Positions 38,830 through 47,510 of a stretch of 64,000 bases of DNA are shown in pieces (the first letter of the stretch is position 1; each line of letters opens with the position of its first letter). A model generated the notes under the pieces. It did not search any database. It was not told the origin of the DNA and saw only the letters and a program-made list of their open reading frames with translations. The stretch lies in NCBI GenBank assembly GCA_965116445.1, contig OZ220688.1, positions 1,178,001-1,242,000 of the forward strand, written 5' to 3'. Source of the stretch: Multivorans sp965116445 (GTDB lineage: Bacteria > Acidobacteriota > Thermoanaerobaculia > Multivoradales > Multivoraceae). The position numbers and the translations under genes are program-made.

Positions 38830-39534
38830 ATGTCTGAGAACGAGTCCGCCAGTCCGCCACTGCCCACTCTCGCCATGCTCGGCGCCACCGGCGACCTTGG
38901 GGGCGGCCTCGCCCGGCGCTGGGCCGCGGCCGGCTACTCGATCGTCATCGGCTCGCGCTCACGGGAAAAGGGCGCCGGCTCGGCCGAGGACGTGAACGAG
39001 CAGCTTCGCGCACAGGGCCTGGCCCCCTCGGTCCGCGGCACGGACAACCTGAGCGCCGCCGAGGAAGGCGACCTCGTCGTGCTGACCGTGCCCTACGCCT
39101 TCCAGCGCGCCACGCTGGAGGCCGTGCGCGACGCGCTCCAGGGCAAGATCCTGGTCGACTGCACGGTGCCGCTTGTGCCGCCGAAGGTCGCGCGGGTGCA
39201 GCTTCCCGACGAGGGTTGCGCCGCGGTCATCGCCCAGCAGGCCGTCGGCCCGGACGTGCGGGTCGTCTCCGCCTTCCAGAACGTCGGCGCCGCCCATCTG
39301 CGCGAGGACGACGCGGTGGATTGCGACGTCCTGGTGACCGGCGACGACCCGGCGGCACGCGCCGAGGTCATCGAGCTGATCGAGGCGCTCGGGATGCGAG
39401 GCTGGCACGCCGGCCCGCTCGACAACGCCGCCGCGGCCGAGGCCCTGACATCGATCCTCATCCAGTTGAATCGGAAGTACGGAATCGCCGGCGCGGGGAT
39501 CCGGATTACGGGCGAGGTGACCCGGAAGCCCTGA
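38830..39534 (+). CDS. npdG: NADPH:F420 oxidoreductase
   Basis: 234 residues. Transfers hydride between NADP(H) and coenzyme F420. N-terminal Rossmann motif AMLGATGDLGGGLARRW with IGSRSREK, the basic pair expected for NADPH; then GDLVVLTVPYAFQRATL, VVSAFQNVGAAHL and NAAAAEALTSILIQLNRKYG, which match NpdG/Fno. It is the first gene of the block npdG-cofE-cofD-cofC-fbiC, 27 bp before cofE, so redox use and synthesis of the cofactor are linked. A TACGAT hexamer lies about 70 bp upstream. Confidence 0.92.
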   Translation: MSENESASPPLPTLAMLGATGDLGGGLARRWAAAGYSIVIGSRSREKGAGSAEDVNEQLRAQGLAPSVRGTDNLSAAEEGDLVVLTVPYAFQRATLEAVRDALQGKILVDCTVPLVPPKVARVQLPDEGCAAVIAQQAVGPDVRVVSAFQNVGAAHLREDDAVDCDVLVTGDDPAARAEVIELIEALGMRGWHAGPLDNAAAAEALTSILIQLNRKYGIAGAGIRITGEVTRKP

Positions 39535-39561
39535 GTTCGTCCGCCTCGGCGTCGTCAGACC

Positions 39562-40323
39562 ATGCTGAATCTCAAGTCGGTACCCGGCCTGCCCGATGTC
39601 CAACCGGGCGACGATCTGGCCTCCCTGATCGAGGAAGCGATGGGCCAGGCGCGCCTGAAGCTGCGCGCCGGCGATGTGCTCGTCGTCGCGCAGAAGATCG
39701 TCTCCAAGGCCGAGGGACGAATCGTCGAACTGGCGACTGTCGAACCGCGTGAGGAAGCCGTGCGGCTGGCGGCGGAGTGCGACAAGGACCCCCGGCTGAT
39801 CGAACTCGTGCTCCGGGAATCGACCGAGGTGCTCCGGACTGTGCCGGGAGTCATCATCGTCGAGCATCGGCTCGGTCTCGTGCTGGCGAACGCGGGGATC
39901 GACCAGTCGAATCTGCGTCCCGGCGACGACCATGGCTACGCCCTGCTCCTGCCGGAGGATCCGGACGCGTCAGCGGCGGCTCTGCGTGAAGCCCTCGCAG
40001 CACGGTTTGGAATCGAGAACCTCGCCCTGATCATCAACGACAGCGTCGGCCGCGCCTGGCGGCTCGGCACCGTCGGGCTGGCGATCGGCGTCGCCGGCAT
40101 GACCGCCCTGAGGGATCTGCGCGGGGACCGCGACCTGTTCGGCCGGGAGCTCATGGTCTCCGAGACCGGGATCGCCGACCAGGTGGCGAGCGCCGCCCAG
40201 ATCGCCCAGGGCGAAGGCGACGAGGGCACGCCCGTCGTCCGGGTGCGCGGTCTGCGGCGACTCGGACCGGCCCGGACCGCCCGCGATCTGGTCCGGCCGC
40301 GCGACCAGGACCTCTTCCGGTGA
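39562..40323 (+). CDS. cofE: Coenzyme F420-0:L-glutamate ligase
   Basis: 253 residues. Adds glutamates to F420-0 using GTP. Typical pieces: GDVLVVAQKIVSKAEGRIV near residue 37, TPGxI-type VPGVIIVEHRLGLVLANAGI, DQSNL, then IINDSVGRAWRLGTVGLAIG and DLFGRELMVSETGIADQVAS. It is a stand-alone CofE: the nitroreductase-like domain fused to it in mycobacterial FbiB is absent. Its stop overlaps the cofD GTG start by four bases. Confidence 0.95.
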   Translation: MLNLKSVPGLPDVQPGDDLASLIEEAMGQARLKLRAGDVLVVAQKIVSKAEGRIVELATVEPREEAVRLAAECDKDPRLIELVLRESTEVLRTVPGVIIVEHRLGLVLANAGIDQSNLRPGDDHGYALLLPEDPDASAAALREALAARFGIENLALIINDSVGRAWRLGTVGLAIGVAGMTALRDLRGDRDLFGRELMVSETGIADQVASAAQIAQGEGDEGTPVVRVRGLRRLGPARTARDLVRPRDQDLFR

Positions 40324-41348
40324 GCCGCGAAGGCCAGTCGTCAGGCGTGCCGCCGTCACCGTCGGCGGCCGAACCGCAGCCGACGCGCTGCGTCGCGCTG
40401 TCCGGCGGTGTCGGCGGCGCCAAGCTTGCCCTCGGACTGTCGCGCGTCCTGCCCCCGGGCGACCTGACGATCGTCTGCAACACGGCGGACGACTTCGACC
40501 ATCTCGGGCTCCGCGTCTGCCCCGATCTCGACACGGTGATGTACACGCTGGCCGGTGTCTCCAACCGCGTCACCGGATGGGGCCAGGCACACGAGACGTG
40601 GTCCTTCCTCGAGGCGCTTTCCCAGCTCGGCGGCGAGAGCTGGTTCCGGCTTGGCGACCGGGACCTGGCGACCCACGTCGAGCGCACGCGGAGGCTCCGG
40701 AACGGCGAGAGCCTGACTACGGTGACGGACGCGCTGTGCCGGACACTCGGAGTCGAAGCGAAGGTCCTGCCGATGAGCGACGACCCGGTACGCACCGTTG
40801 TCGGCACGTCCGGCGGCGAACTGAGCTTCCAGCACTACTTCGTGCGCGACCAGTGTGCCCCTGCGGTGACGGGCTTCCGGTTCGAGGGCATAGGTGCCGC
40901 TCGTCCGGCGCCGGGCTTCCTCGCCGCCCTGGAAGACGACGCGACGGCGGCGATCGTCGTCTGCCCGTCGAACCCGTTCGTCAGTGTCGATCCGGTGCTC
41001 GGCCTGCCGGGCATCGAGGCGGCGCTGCGGAGGACGCGGGCGCCGGTGCTCGCCGTCTCTCCCATCGTCGGCGGCCAGGCGATCAAGGGTCCGGCGGCCA
41101 AGATGATGGAGGAACTGCGGATGCCCGTGACGGCCACGGCTGTGGCCCGCCACTACCGGGAGCGCCACCTCCTCGATGGCTTCGTCGTCGACCATGCGGA
41201 CGCCGGCGAAGCGGCGGATATCGAGCGGGAGGGACTCCCGACCCTGGTCACCGGCACGGTGATGGAAAGCCTGGCCGACCGGGAGCGTCTGGCAAGCGAG
41301 GTGCTCGACTTCGCCCGTAGCATCGCCGTACCGGATCGCCGAACGTGA
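40320..41348 (+). CDS. cofD: 2-phospho-L-lactate transferase (F420-0 synthesis)
   Basis: 342 residues. Joins the activated phospho-lactyl-type group made by CofC to FO, giving F420-0 (or its dehydro form). Signature CVALSGGVGGAKLALGLSRV near the N-terminus, then CNTADDFDHLGLRVCPDLDT and MYTLAGVSN, VVCPSNPFVSVDPVL and a late VSPIVGGQAIKGPAAKMM. GTG start at 40320; both ends overlap neighbours by four bases (GTGA), so cofE, cofD and cofC are translationally coupled. Confidence 0.95.
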   Translation: MSREGQSSGVPPSPSAAEPQPTRCVALSGGVGGAKLALGLSRVLPPGDLTIVCNTADDFDHLGLRVCPDLDTVMYTLAGVSNRVTGWGQAHETWSFLEALSQLGGESWFRLGDRDLATHVERTRRLRNGESLTTVTDALCRTLGVEAKVLPMSDDPVRTVVGTSGGELSFQHYFVRDQCAPAVTGFRFEGIGAARPAPGFLAALEDDATAAIVVCPSNPFVSVDPVLGLPGIEAALRRTRAPVLAVSPIVGGQAIKGPAAKMMEELRMPVTATAVARHYRERHLLDGFVVDHADAGEAADIEREGLPTLVTGTVMESLADRERLASEVLDFARSIAVPDRRT

Positions 41349-42043
41349 GTGCGGGCGGTCTCTGGGCGGTCCTGCCGGTCAAGGCCTGGTCCGAGGCCAA
41401 GCGACGCCTGTCGCCGATCCTGAGCGGCGAAGAACGACAGGAGCTGGCCCGCGCGATGCTGGACGATGTGCTCGGCGCGATCGCCGGGGCCTCCCGGGTC
41501 ACCGGAACACTTGCGGTCACCGCGGACAGGGTCGCTGCGAGCTACCTGGAAGGGGCCGGGTGCGAAGTTCTGGCGGAGCCCAGACGCGGCCTGAACCGGG
41601 CACTGGGCACCGCCGCGGACGAGCTGGGGCGCCGCGACGAATCGACGATGCTGGTGTTGCCCATCGACCTGCCGCTTGTCGTGGCCGACGATCTCGACCA
41701 GCTCTGCGTCCACCACCTGGAACAGGGGGCCGGGCACACCGGGAGCCCGGCTGCGCGGGCGACCGTCACCGTGGCGCCTGACCGATTCCGTTCCGGCACC
41801 AACGCCCTCGTCTGCTCGCCGCCTGGCTGCATTCCGTTCCGCTTCGGCGACGGCAGTTTTCATGCCCATCTCCGGGAAGCGGAACGGGCACAGGCCGCCC
41901 ACGCCAGCGTCACCCTCAGGAACCTCAGCCTCGACGTGGACCATCCGGACGACCTGGCCGAACTGCTACGGCTCGACCACGCCAGCCGCACCGGACGTCT
42001 TCTACGCCGACTCGGTGCGCCGACACGGCTCGAAGGCCACTGA
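41345..42043 (+). CDS. cofC: 2-phospho-L-lactate guanylyltransferase
   Basis: 232 residues. Uses GTP to activate the three-carbon phosphate (2-phospholactate, phosphoenolpyruvate or 3-phosphoglycerate depending on lineage) for CofD. Nucleotidyltransferase pattern: LWAVLPVKAWSEAKRRLSPI, GLNRALGTAADEL, TMLVLPIDLPLVVADDL and DRFRSGTNALVCSPPG. Which substrate is used cannot be settled by eye. GTG start overlapping cofD; fbiC follows after 59 bp. Confidence 0.93.
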   Translation: MSAGGLWAVLPVKAWSEAKRRLSPILSGEERQELARAMLDDVLGAIAGASRVTGTLAVTADRVAASYLEGAGCEVLAEPRRGLNRALGTAADELGRRDESTMLVLPIDLPLVVADDLDQLCVHHLEQGAGHTGSPAARATVTVAPDRFRSGTNALVCSPPGCIPFRFGDGSFHAHLREAERAQAAHASVTLRNLSLDVDHPDDLAELLRLDHASRTGRLLRRLGAPTRLEGH

Positions 42044-42102
42044 ACCGGGACTGATACCGTTCGCTATCCGCCGTTGGCGCGTTCTTTCCCGCCGTCATAG
42101 CC

Positions 42103-44706
42103 ATGCCGCATCAGCTCAGCGCGTTCCTGGACCGTTGCCCGACCCCCGACGAAGCCCGTGCGCTTGCCCGCATCGAGCCAGGCGCCGGCCTCGACGAGTT
42201 GGTCGATGTCGCCGGTGAACTGCGTGACCGGGGCCACGGCAACGTCGTCTCCTACTCGCGCAAGGTCTTCCTGCCGCTGACTCACCTGTGCCGGGACATC
42301 TGTCACTACTGCGTCTTCGCCCAACCGCCGAAGAAGGGCGAGGCGGCGTACATGCCGATCGACACCGTCCTGAGCCAGGCGCGCCTGGCCGCCCAGGCCG
42401 GCTGCAAGGAGGCGCTCTTCACCCTTGGCGACAAGCCCGAGTTGCGCTACAAGGCGGCGCGCGAGGGCCTGGCCGAACTCGGCCACGAGTCGACCCTCTC
42501 CTACCTCCGCGAAGCCGCGGAACGGGTCTTTACCGAGACCGGGCTCCTGCCCCACTTGAACCCGGGCCTGATGACCGCCGGGGACATCGAGCGTCTGCGC
42601 CCCGTATCGCCGTCGATGGGGATCATGCTGGAGAGCGTGTCCATGCGGCTGCACGAGAAGGGCCAGGCCCACTACGGCTGTCCCGACAAGGTGCCGTCCA
42701 GGCGGCTTCAAACCCTCCGACTGGCGGGCGAAGCCCACGTGCCCTTCACCTCGGGGATCCTGATCGGCATCGGCGAGACCCGCGAGGAACGGATCGACGC
42801 CTTGCTCGCGATGCGGGACCTGCACGAGGAGTACGGCCATATCCAGGAAGTGATCGTCCAGAACTTCCGGGCCAAGCCCGAGACCCGGATGGCCGACGCG
42901 CCCGAGCCGACGCTCGAGGACCTCCTGTGGACGATCGCCGCGGCGCGCCTCGTGCTCGGACCCGAGATGCACATCCAGGCGCCGCCGAACCTGAGCCCCG
43001 GCGTCCTGCCGCAACTCATAGCGGCCGGCATCGACGACTGGGGCGGCGTCTCGCCGGTCACTCCGGACTTCGTCAACCCCGAGGCGCCCTGGCCGCACCT
43101 CGAACGCCTCGCCGAGGAGACGGCGGCCGCCGGCAAGACCCTGGTCGAGCGCCTGACGGTCTATCCGGAGTGGGCACTCGACGGGGAGCGCTGGCTCGAC
43201 GACGGCCGCGGCCAGAGCCGGGAGATCAGGCGGTCCGGCGGCGTGCGCGCCGCGGTCCTGCAGCGCATCGACGCCACCGGACTGCCGCGCACGGACGAGT
43301 GGTCGCCCGGCGAACAGACGCCGCCCCCGCGCGACGTCCTGGAGGCGGTCACGGCGCCGGTTCCCCGGGACGGCAACGGCACCGGCAATGGCCACGGACG
43401 CGTCGCCGGAACAGCCGCACCCGCGGGGAACGCACGTCAACCCGCGCCCGACCCGGGAGCGGGCGGGGCCCCCGGCGTGTCGACGAGCAGCGGCATCACC
43501 GGCATTCTGGCTCGCGCCCAGGCCGGCGAGGACCTCCTCGAGGAGCAGATCGCCAGCCTGTTCCGCGCCCGCGGCGCCGACTTCAGCGCCGTCTGTTCCG
43601 CCGCCGACCAGGTCCGCCGCGACGTGAACGGCGAGACGGTGAGCTACGTCGTCAACCGGAACATCAACTACACGAACGTCTGCTACTTCAAGTGCCAGTT
43701 CTGCGCCTTCTCGAAGGGCAAGCTGAGCGAGAACCTGCGCGGCAAGCCCTACGACCTCGAACTGGAAGAAGTCATGCGCCGCACGGTCGAGGCCTGGCAG
43801 CGCGGCGCGACGGAAGTCTGCATGCAGGGCGGCATCCACCCGGACTACACGGGCGAGACGTATCTCGGAATCTGCCGCGCGGTGAAGGAGGCCGTGCCCG
43901 AAATCCACGTCCACGCCTTCTCGCCGCTCGAGGTCTGGCAAGGCGCCGCGACCCTCGACATGCCGCTCCGCGACTACCTGCTGCTCCTCAAGGAGGCGGG
44001 CCTGGGCACCCTGCCGGGCACCGCCGCCGAGATCCTCGATGACGAGATTCGGGCGATCATCTGCCCCGACAAGCTGAACACGGACCAGTGGCTCGAGGTG
44101 ATGGAGACCGCCCACGGGGTCGGCTACCGCACGACGGCGACGATCATGTATGGCCACGTCGACGGCCCGCGAAACTGGGCCCGCCACCTGCTCCGCCTGC
44201 GCGACCTGCAGAAGCGCACCCGCGGCTTCACCGAGTTCGTGCCCCTTCCCTTCGTCCACATGGAGGCGCCGCTCTACCTCAAGGGCCGCGCCCGCAAGGG
44301 GCCGACCTTCCGCGAGGCGGTGCTCATGCACGCCGTGGCCCGGCTGGCGCTTCACCCCTGGTTCGAAAACGTCCAGGCCTCCTGGGTCAAGATGGGGCCG
44401 GAAGGCGTCGCGGCCTGTCTTCGGGCCGGCGTGAACGACCTCGGCGGCACGTTGATGAACGAGAGCATCACCCGCGCCGCCGGTTCCGAGCACGGCCAGG
44501 AACTGCCGCCGTCCGAGATCGAGGCGCTGATCCGAAGTGCCGGCCGCGTTCCGAGACAGCGCACCACGCCCTACGGCACGCCGCCCCCGGAACGGGTCGA
44601 GACGTCGTTCCAGGCCGCGGAACTGGCCGCCGTGCTGAACACGCCGGCCCACCGGTACGAGCGCCAGGGGCCGCTGCGCCTGGTCCGTCCGGGGCTCGAT
44701 TCATAG
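42103..44706 (+). CDS. fbiC: FO synthase, fused CofG-CofH
   Basis: 867 residues. Makes the deazaflavin FO from tyrosine and a ribityl-uracil. Two radical-SAM halves: CofG-like N-terminal half with C63xxxC67xxC70 (CRDICHYC), and CofH-like C-terminal half with C527xxxC531xxC534 (CYFKCQFC). They are joined by a Gly/Ala/Pro-rich linker over about residues 422-462. Each half continues with radical-SAM barrel motifs (KEALFTLGDKPE; TEVCMQGGIHPD). The fused architecture is the one known from actinobacterial FbiC; archaea use separate proteins. Fifth gene of the F420 block. Confidence 0.96.
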   Translation: MPHQLSAFLDRCPTPDEARALARIEPGAGLDELVDVAGELRDRGHGNVVSYSRKVFLPLTHLCRDICHYCVFAQPPKKGEAAYMPIDTVLSQARLAAQAGCKEALFTLGDKPELRYKAAREGLAELGHESTLSYLREAAERVFTETGLLPHLNPGLMTAGDIERLRPVSPSMGIMLESVSMRLHEKGQAHYGCPDKVPSRRLQTLRLAGEAHVPFTSGILIGIGETREERIDALLAMRDLHEEYGHIQEVIVQNFRAKPETRMADAPEPTLEDLLWTIAAARLVLGPEMHIQAPPNLSPGVLPQLIAAGIDDWGGVSPVTPDFVNPEAPWPHLERLAEETAAAGKTLVERLTVYPEWALDGERWLDDGRGQSREIRRSGGVRAAVLQRIDATGLPRTDEWSPGEQTPPPRDVLEAVTAPVPRDGNGTGNGHGRVAGTAAPAGNARQPAPDPGAGGAPGVSTSSGITGILARAQAGEDLLEEQIASLFRARGADFSAVCSAADQVRRDVNGETVSYVVNRNINYTNVCYFKCQFCAFSKGKLSENLRGKPYDLELEEVMRRTVEAWQRGATEVCMQGGIHPDYTGETYLGICRAVKEAVPEIHVHAFSPLEVWQGAATLDMPLRDYLLLLKEAGLGTLPGTAAEILDDEIRAIICPDKLNTDQWLEVMETAHGVGYRTTATIMYGHVDGPRNWARHLLRLRDLQKRTRGFTEFVPLPFVHMEAPLYLKGRARKGPTFREAVLMHAVARLALHPWFENVQASWVKMGPEGVAACLRAGVNDLGGTLMNESITRAAGSEHGQELPPSEIEALIRSAGRVPRQRTTPYGTPPPERVETSFQAAELAAVLNTPAHRYERQGPLRLVRPGLDS

Positions 44707-44735
44707 GCCGCCCGCGCCGGGCAGCCATCCGTGGA

Positions 44736-45422
44736 GTGAGGGACACTGCCCACTCCGTTCGCCGCCACCTCCGGGTCGCGGTCGACGAGTACGACGCGGC
44801 GATCCGCCGGTTCATCCCGGGCTACGACGAGATGCTGGCGGCAGCCGCCCGGGAGCTCGGCGCGGCCGCTGCGGGCAGGGTAGTCGACCTCGGCGCCGGC
44901 ACCGGCGCTCTGTCCGAGGCAATCCTCGGTTCCTGCGACAGCGTGGATCTGGAGTTGATCGACGTCGACCCGGAGATGCTGGATCAGGCCCGGATCCGCC
45001 TGGCCCGCTTCGGCGACCGCGCCCGGTTCACCGAGGCGTCCTTCCTCGAGCCGCTGCCGCGCTGCCGTGGCGCCGCGGCGTCTCTTTCCCTGCACCACAT
45101 CCCGACGATGGACGAGAAGCGATCTCTCTACCGCACCGTCTTCGAGGCCCTCGAACCCGGCGGCGTCTTCGTGAACGCGGACGCCACGATGCCCAGGACG
45201 CCGGCCGCCCAGGAGGCAACCTGGCGCGGCTGGGCCAACCACCTCATCTCCCACGGCATCGACGAGCGGCGAGCCTTCGAGCACTTCGAGGAGTGGTCCG
45301 AGGAAGACACCTACTTCCCGCTCGAAGACGAACTCGCCGCCATCGCTTCGGCCGGCTTCCACGCCGACTGCGTCTGGAACGAAGTCGGCATCACGGTCGT
45401 CGTCGGCCGCAAGACGGCCTGA
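44736..45422 (+). CDS. Class I SAM-dependent methyltransferase
   Basis: 228 residues. SAM-binding motif VVDLGAGTGALSEAILG with LELIDVDPEMLDQAR, then SLSLHHIPTMDEK and a C-terminal beta hairpin ITVVVGRK. Substrate unknown. It starts 29 bp after fbiC on the same strand, so it probably rides on the F420 transcript; this may be meaningful (modification of a deazaflavin-related compound) or incidental. GTG 44736 is the best start I can see, without a good ribosome-binding site, so the N-terminus is tentative. It converges on an LLM gene with 28 bp between. Confidence 0.85.
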   Translation: MRDTAHSVRRHLRVAVDEYDAAIRRFIPGYDEMLAAAARELGAAAAGRVVDLGAGTGALSEAILGSCDSVDLELIDVDPEMLDQARIRLARFGDRARFTEASFLEPLPRCRGAAASLSLHHIPTMDEKRSLYRTVFEALEPGGVFVNADATMPRTPAAQEATWRGWANHLISHGIDERRAFEHFEEWSEEDTYFPLEDELAAIASAGFHADCVWNEVGITVVVGRKTA

Positions 45423-45450
45423 GCGCCGTCGACGTTCGAGAAGCGCCGGC

Positions 45451-46491
<1,041 letters not shown>

Positions 46492-46568
46492 GGTCCGGTC
46501 TCCAATGTCCTGGTTGTGTCCGTCGGTTCGTGGACGAAAACGCGCGCGAGGCCAGAGCCGCCAAACCC

Positions 46569-46658
46569 GGCGCAAGCTCCGTGTTTGGCCCCAGCCCCCA
46601 CCTCGCGATGAGCTTGCGCCGCGAAACTTACTCCGTTGCGTTTCTGCGGTGCAAGCTC
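46569..46658. promoter_or_regulatory. Three GGYGCAAGCTC elements in a divergent promoter region
   Basis: GGCGCAAGCTC (46569-46579) is followed by its exact inverse GAGCTTGCGCC (46610-46620) and a near-identical direct copy GGTGCAAGCTC (46648-46658). All sit in the 194-bp gap between the LLM gene and the DUF4230-like gene, upstream of a TAGACT hexamer. Candidate operator sites; alternatively the inverted pair forms a stem. Confidence 0.5.
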
Positions 46659-46672
46659 CTGGCAGGTCGGAC

Positions 46673-46678
46673 TAGACT
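46673..46678 (+). promoter_or_regulatory. Putative -10 hexamer for leaderless DUF4230-like gene
   Basis: TAGACT, seven bases (GCGATCC) before ATG 46686, no Shine-Dalgarno. Confidence 0.45.
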
Positions 46679-46685
46679 GCGATCC

Positions 46686-47510
46686 ATGGCCGAGACGCCG
46701 GCATCGGAGCGTGGTTCCAGCCTTGGCTCGCGCAAACCCCGCAGCCAGATCCTCTGGCCGCTCGCGTTCGTCACGCTGACCTTGGGGATGGTCGTCGTGA
46801 TCGTGATCGGTTTCGTCATCATCCGACTGACCCAGGTCCCCGGCGACGTGGCGGAGGGCGGCCGCGAACTCGCCCGCGACGCCGCCCTTGCCGTCGAACG
46901 GATCGCGGAGGCGTTCCACACAGGCACCGTGCAGACATCCTTCGTGAGCTACGCCACCGAGATCTCCGGCAGCGCCTTCCTCCAGTTCGCGTCTCTCGAC
47001 CAGACCGAGGTGATCGAGCGCAGGGACTCGGCGAGCCTGCTGTGGGGGCGACTCAGGCTGCCGGACGTAATGGTCGAAGCGCGGGTCCCGGTCCGCTACA
47101 CCTACTACCTCGACCTCCAGGACGAGTGGTCACTCACCCTTGAGGGAACAACGGTTCACGTACTTGCCCCCGGCGTGCGCGCGAACCGGCCCGCCGTGGA
47201 CGCCTCAGCGATCGAGTACCGGGTCCAGGCGGACTCCGTGCTCCGCGACGAGGAAGCGGTGCTGGAGCAACTCCGCCTCCGCATCACGGACCAGTTGGCG
47301 TCCCGCGCGGGCGAGAACATCGCCCTGGTGCGGGAACTCGGGCGCCGCAGGACCGCCGACTTCGTGCGCACGTTCCTGCTGTCGCAGTTCGGGGAAGACG
47401 TGGACGGGTATCGAATCGAGGTCCGCTTCCGCGATGAAGTCGATCTTGAGGCCTCGCCCGAACCCGCGCCCGGACGCTCGCCGGCGGTAACCGAGGAAGA
47501 GCGGAATTGA
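46686..47510 (+). CDS. DUF4230-like membrane-anchored protein
   Basis: 274 residues: a short basic N-terminus, one membrane helix (ILWPLAFVTLTLGMVVVIVIGFVII at about 22-46), then a soluble domain outside the membrane. The domain (QFASLDQTEVIERRDSASLL, MVEARVPVRYTYYLDLQDEW, TVHVLAPGVRANRPAVDASA, RRTADFVRTFLLSQFG) resembles DUF4230, a family of unknown function; I give that moderate weight. The stop overlaps a TTG start of the downstream ligase gene (TTGA). Confidence 0.8.
   Translation: MAETPASERGSSLGSRKPRSQILWPLAFVTLTLGMVVVIVIGFVIIRLTQVPGDVAEGGRELARDAALAVERIAEAFHTGTVQTSFVSYATEISGSAFLQFASLDQTEVIERRDSASLLWGRLRLPDVMVEARVPVRYTYYLDLQDEWSLTLEGTTVHVLAPGVRANRPAVDASAIEYRVQADSVLRDEEAVLEQLRLRITDQLASRAGENIALVRELGRRRTADFVRTFLLSQFGEDVDGYRIEVRFRDEVDLEASPEPAPGRSPAVTEEERN

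Noticed and set aside
42064..44652. 862-codon antisense frame opposite fbiC
   Set aside because: FbiC is unambiguous, with both radical-SAM cysteine motifs; the antisense frame has no recognisable domain.
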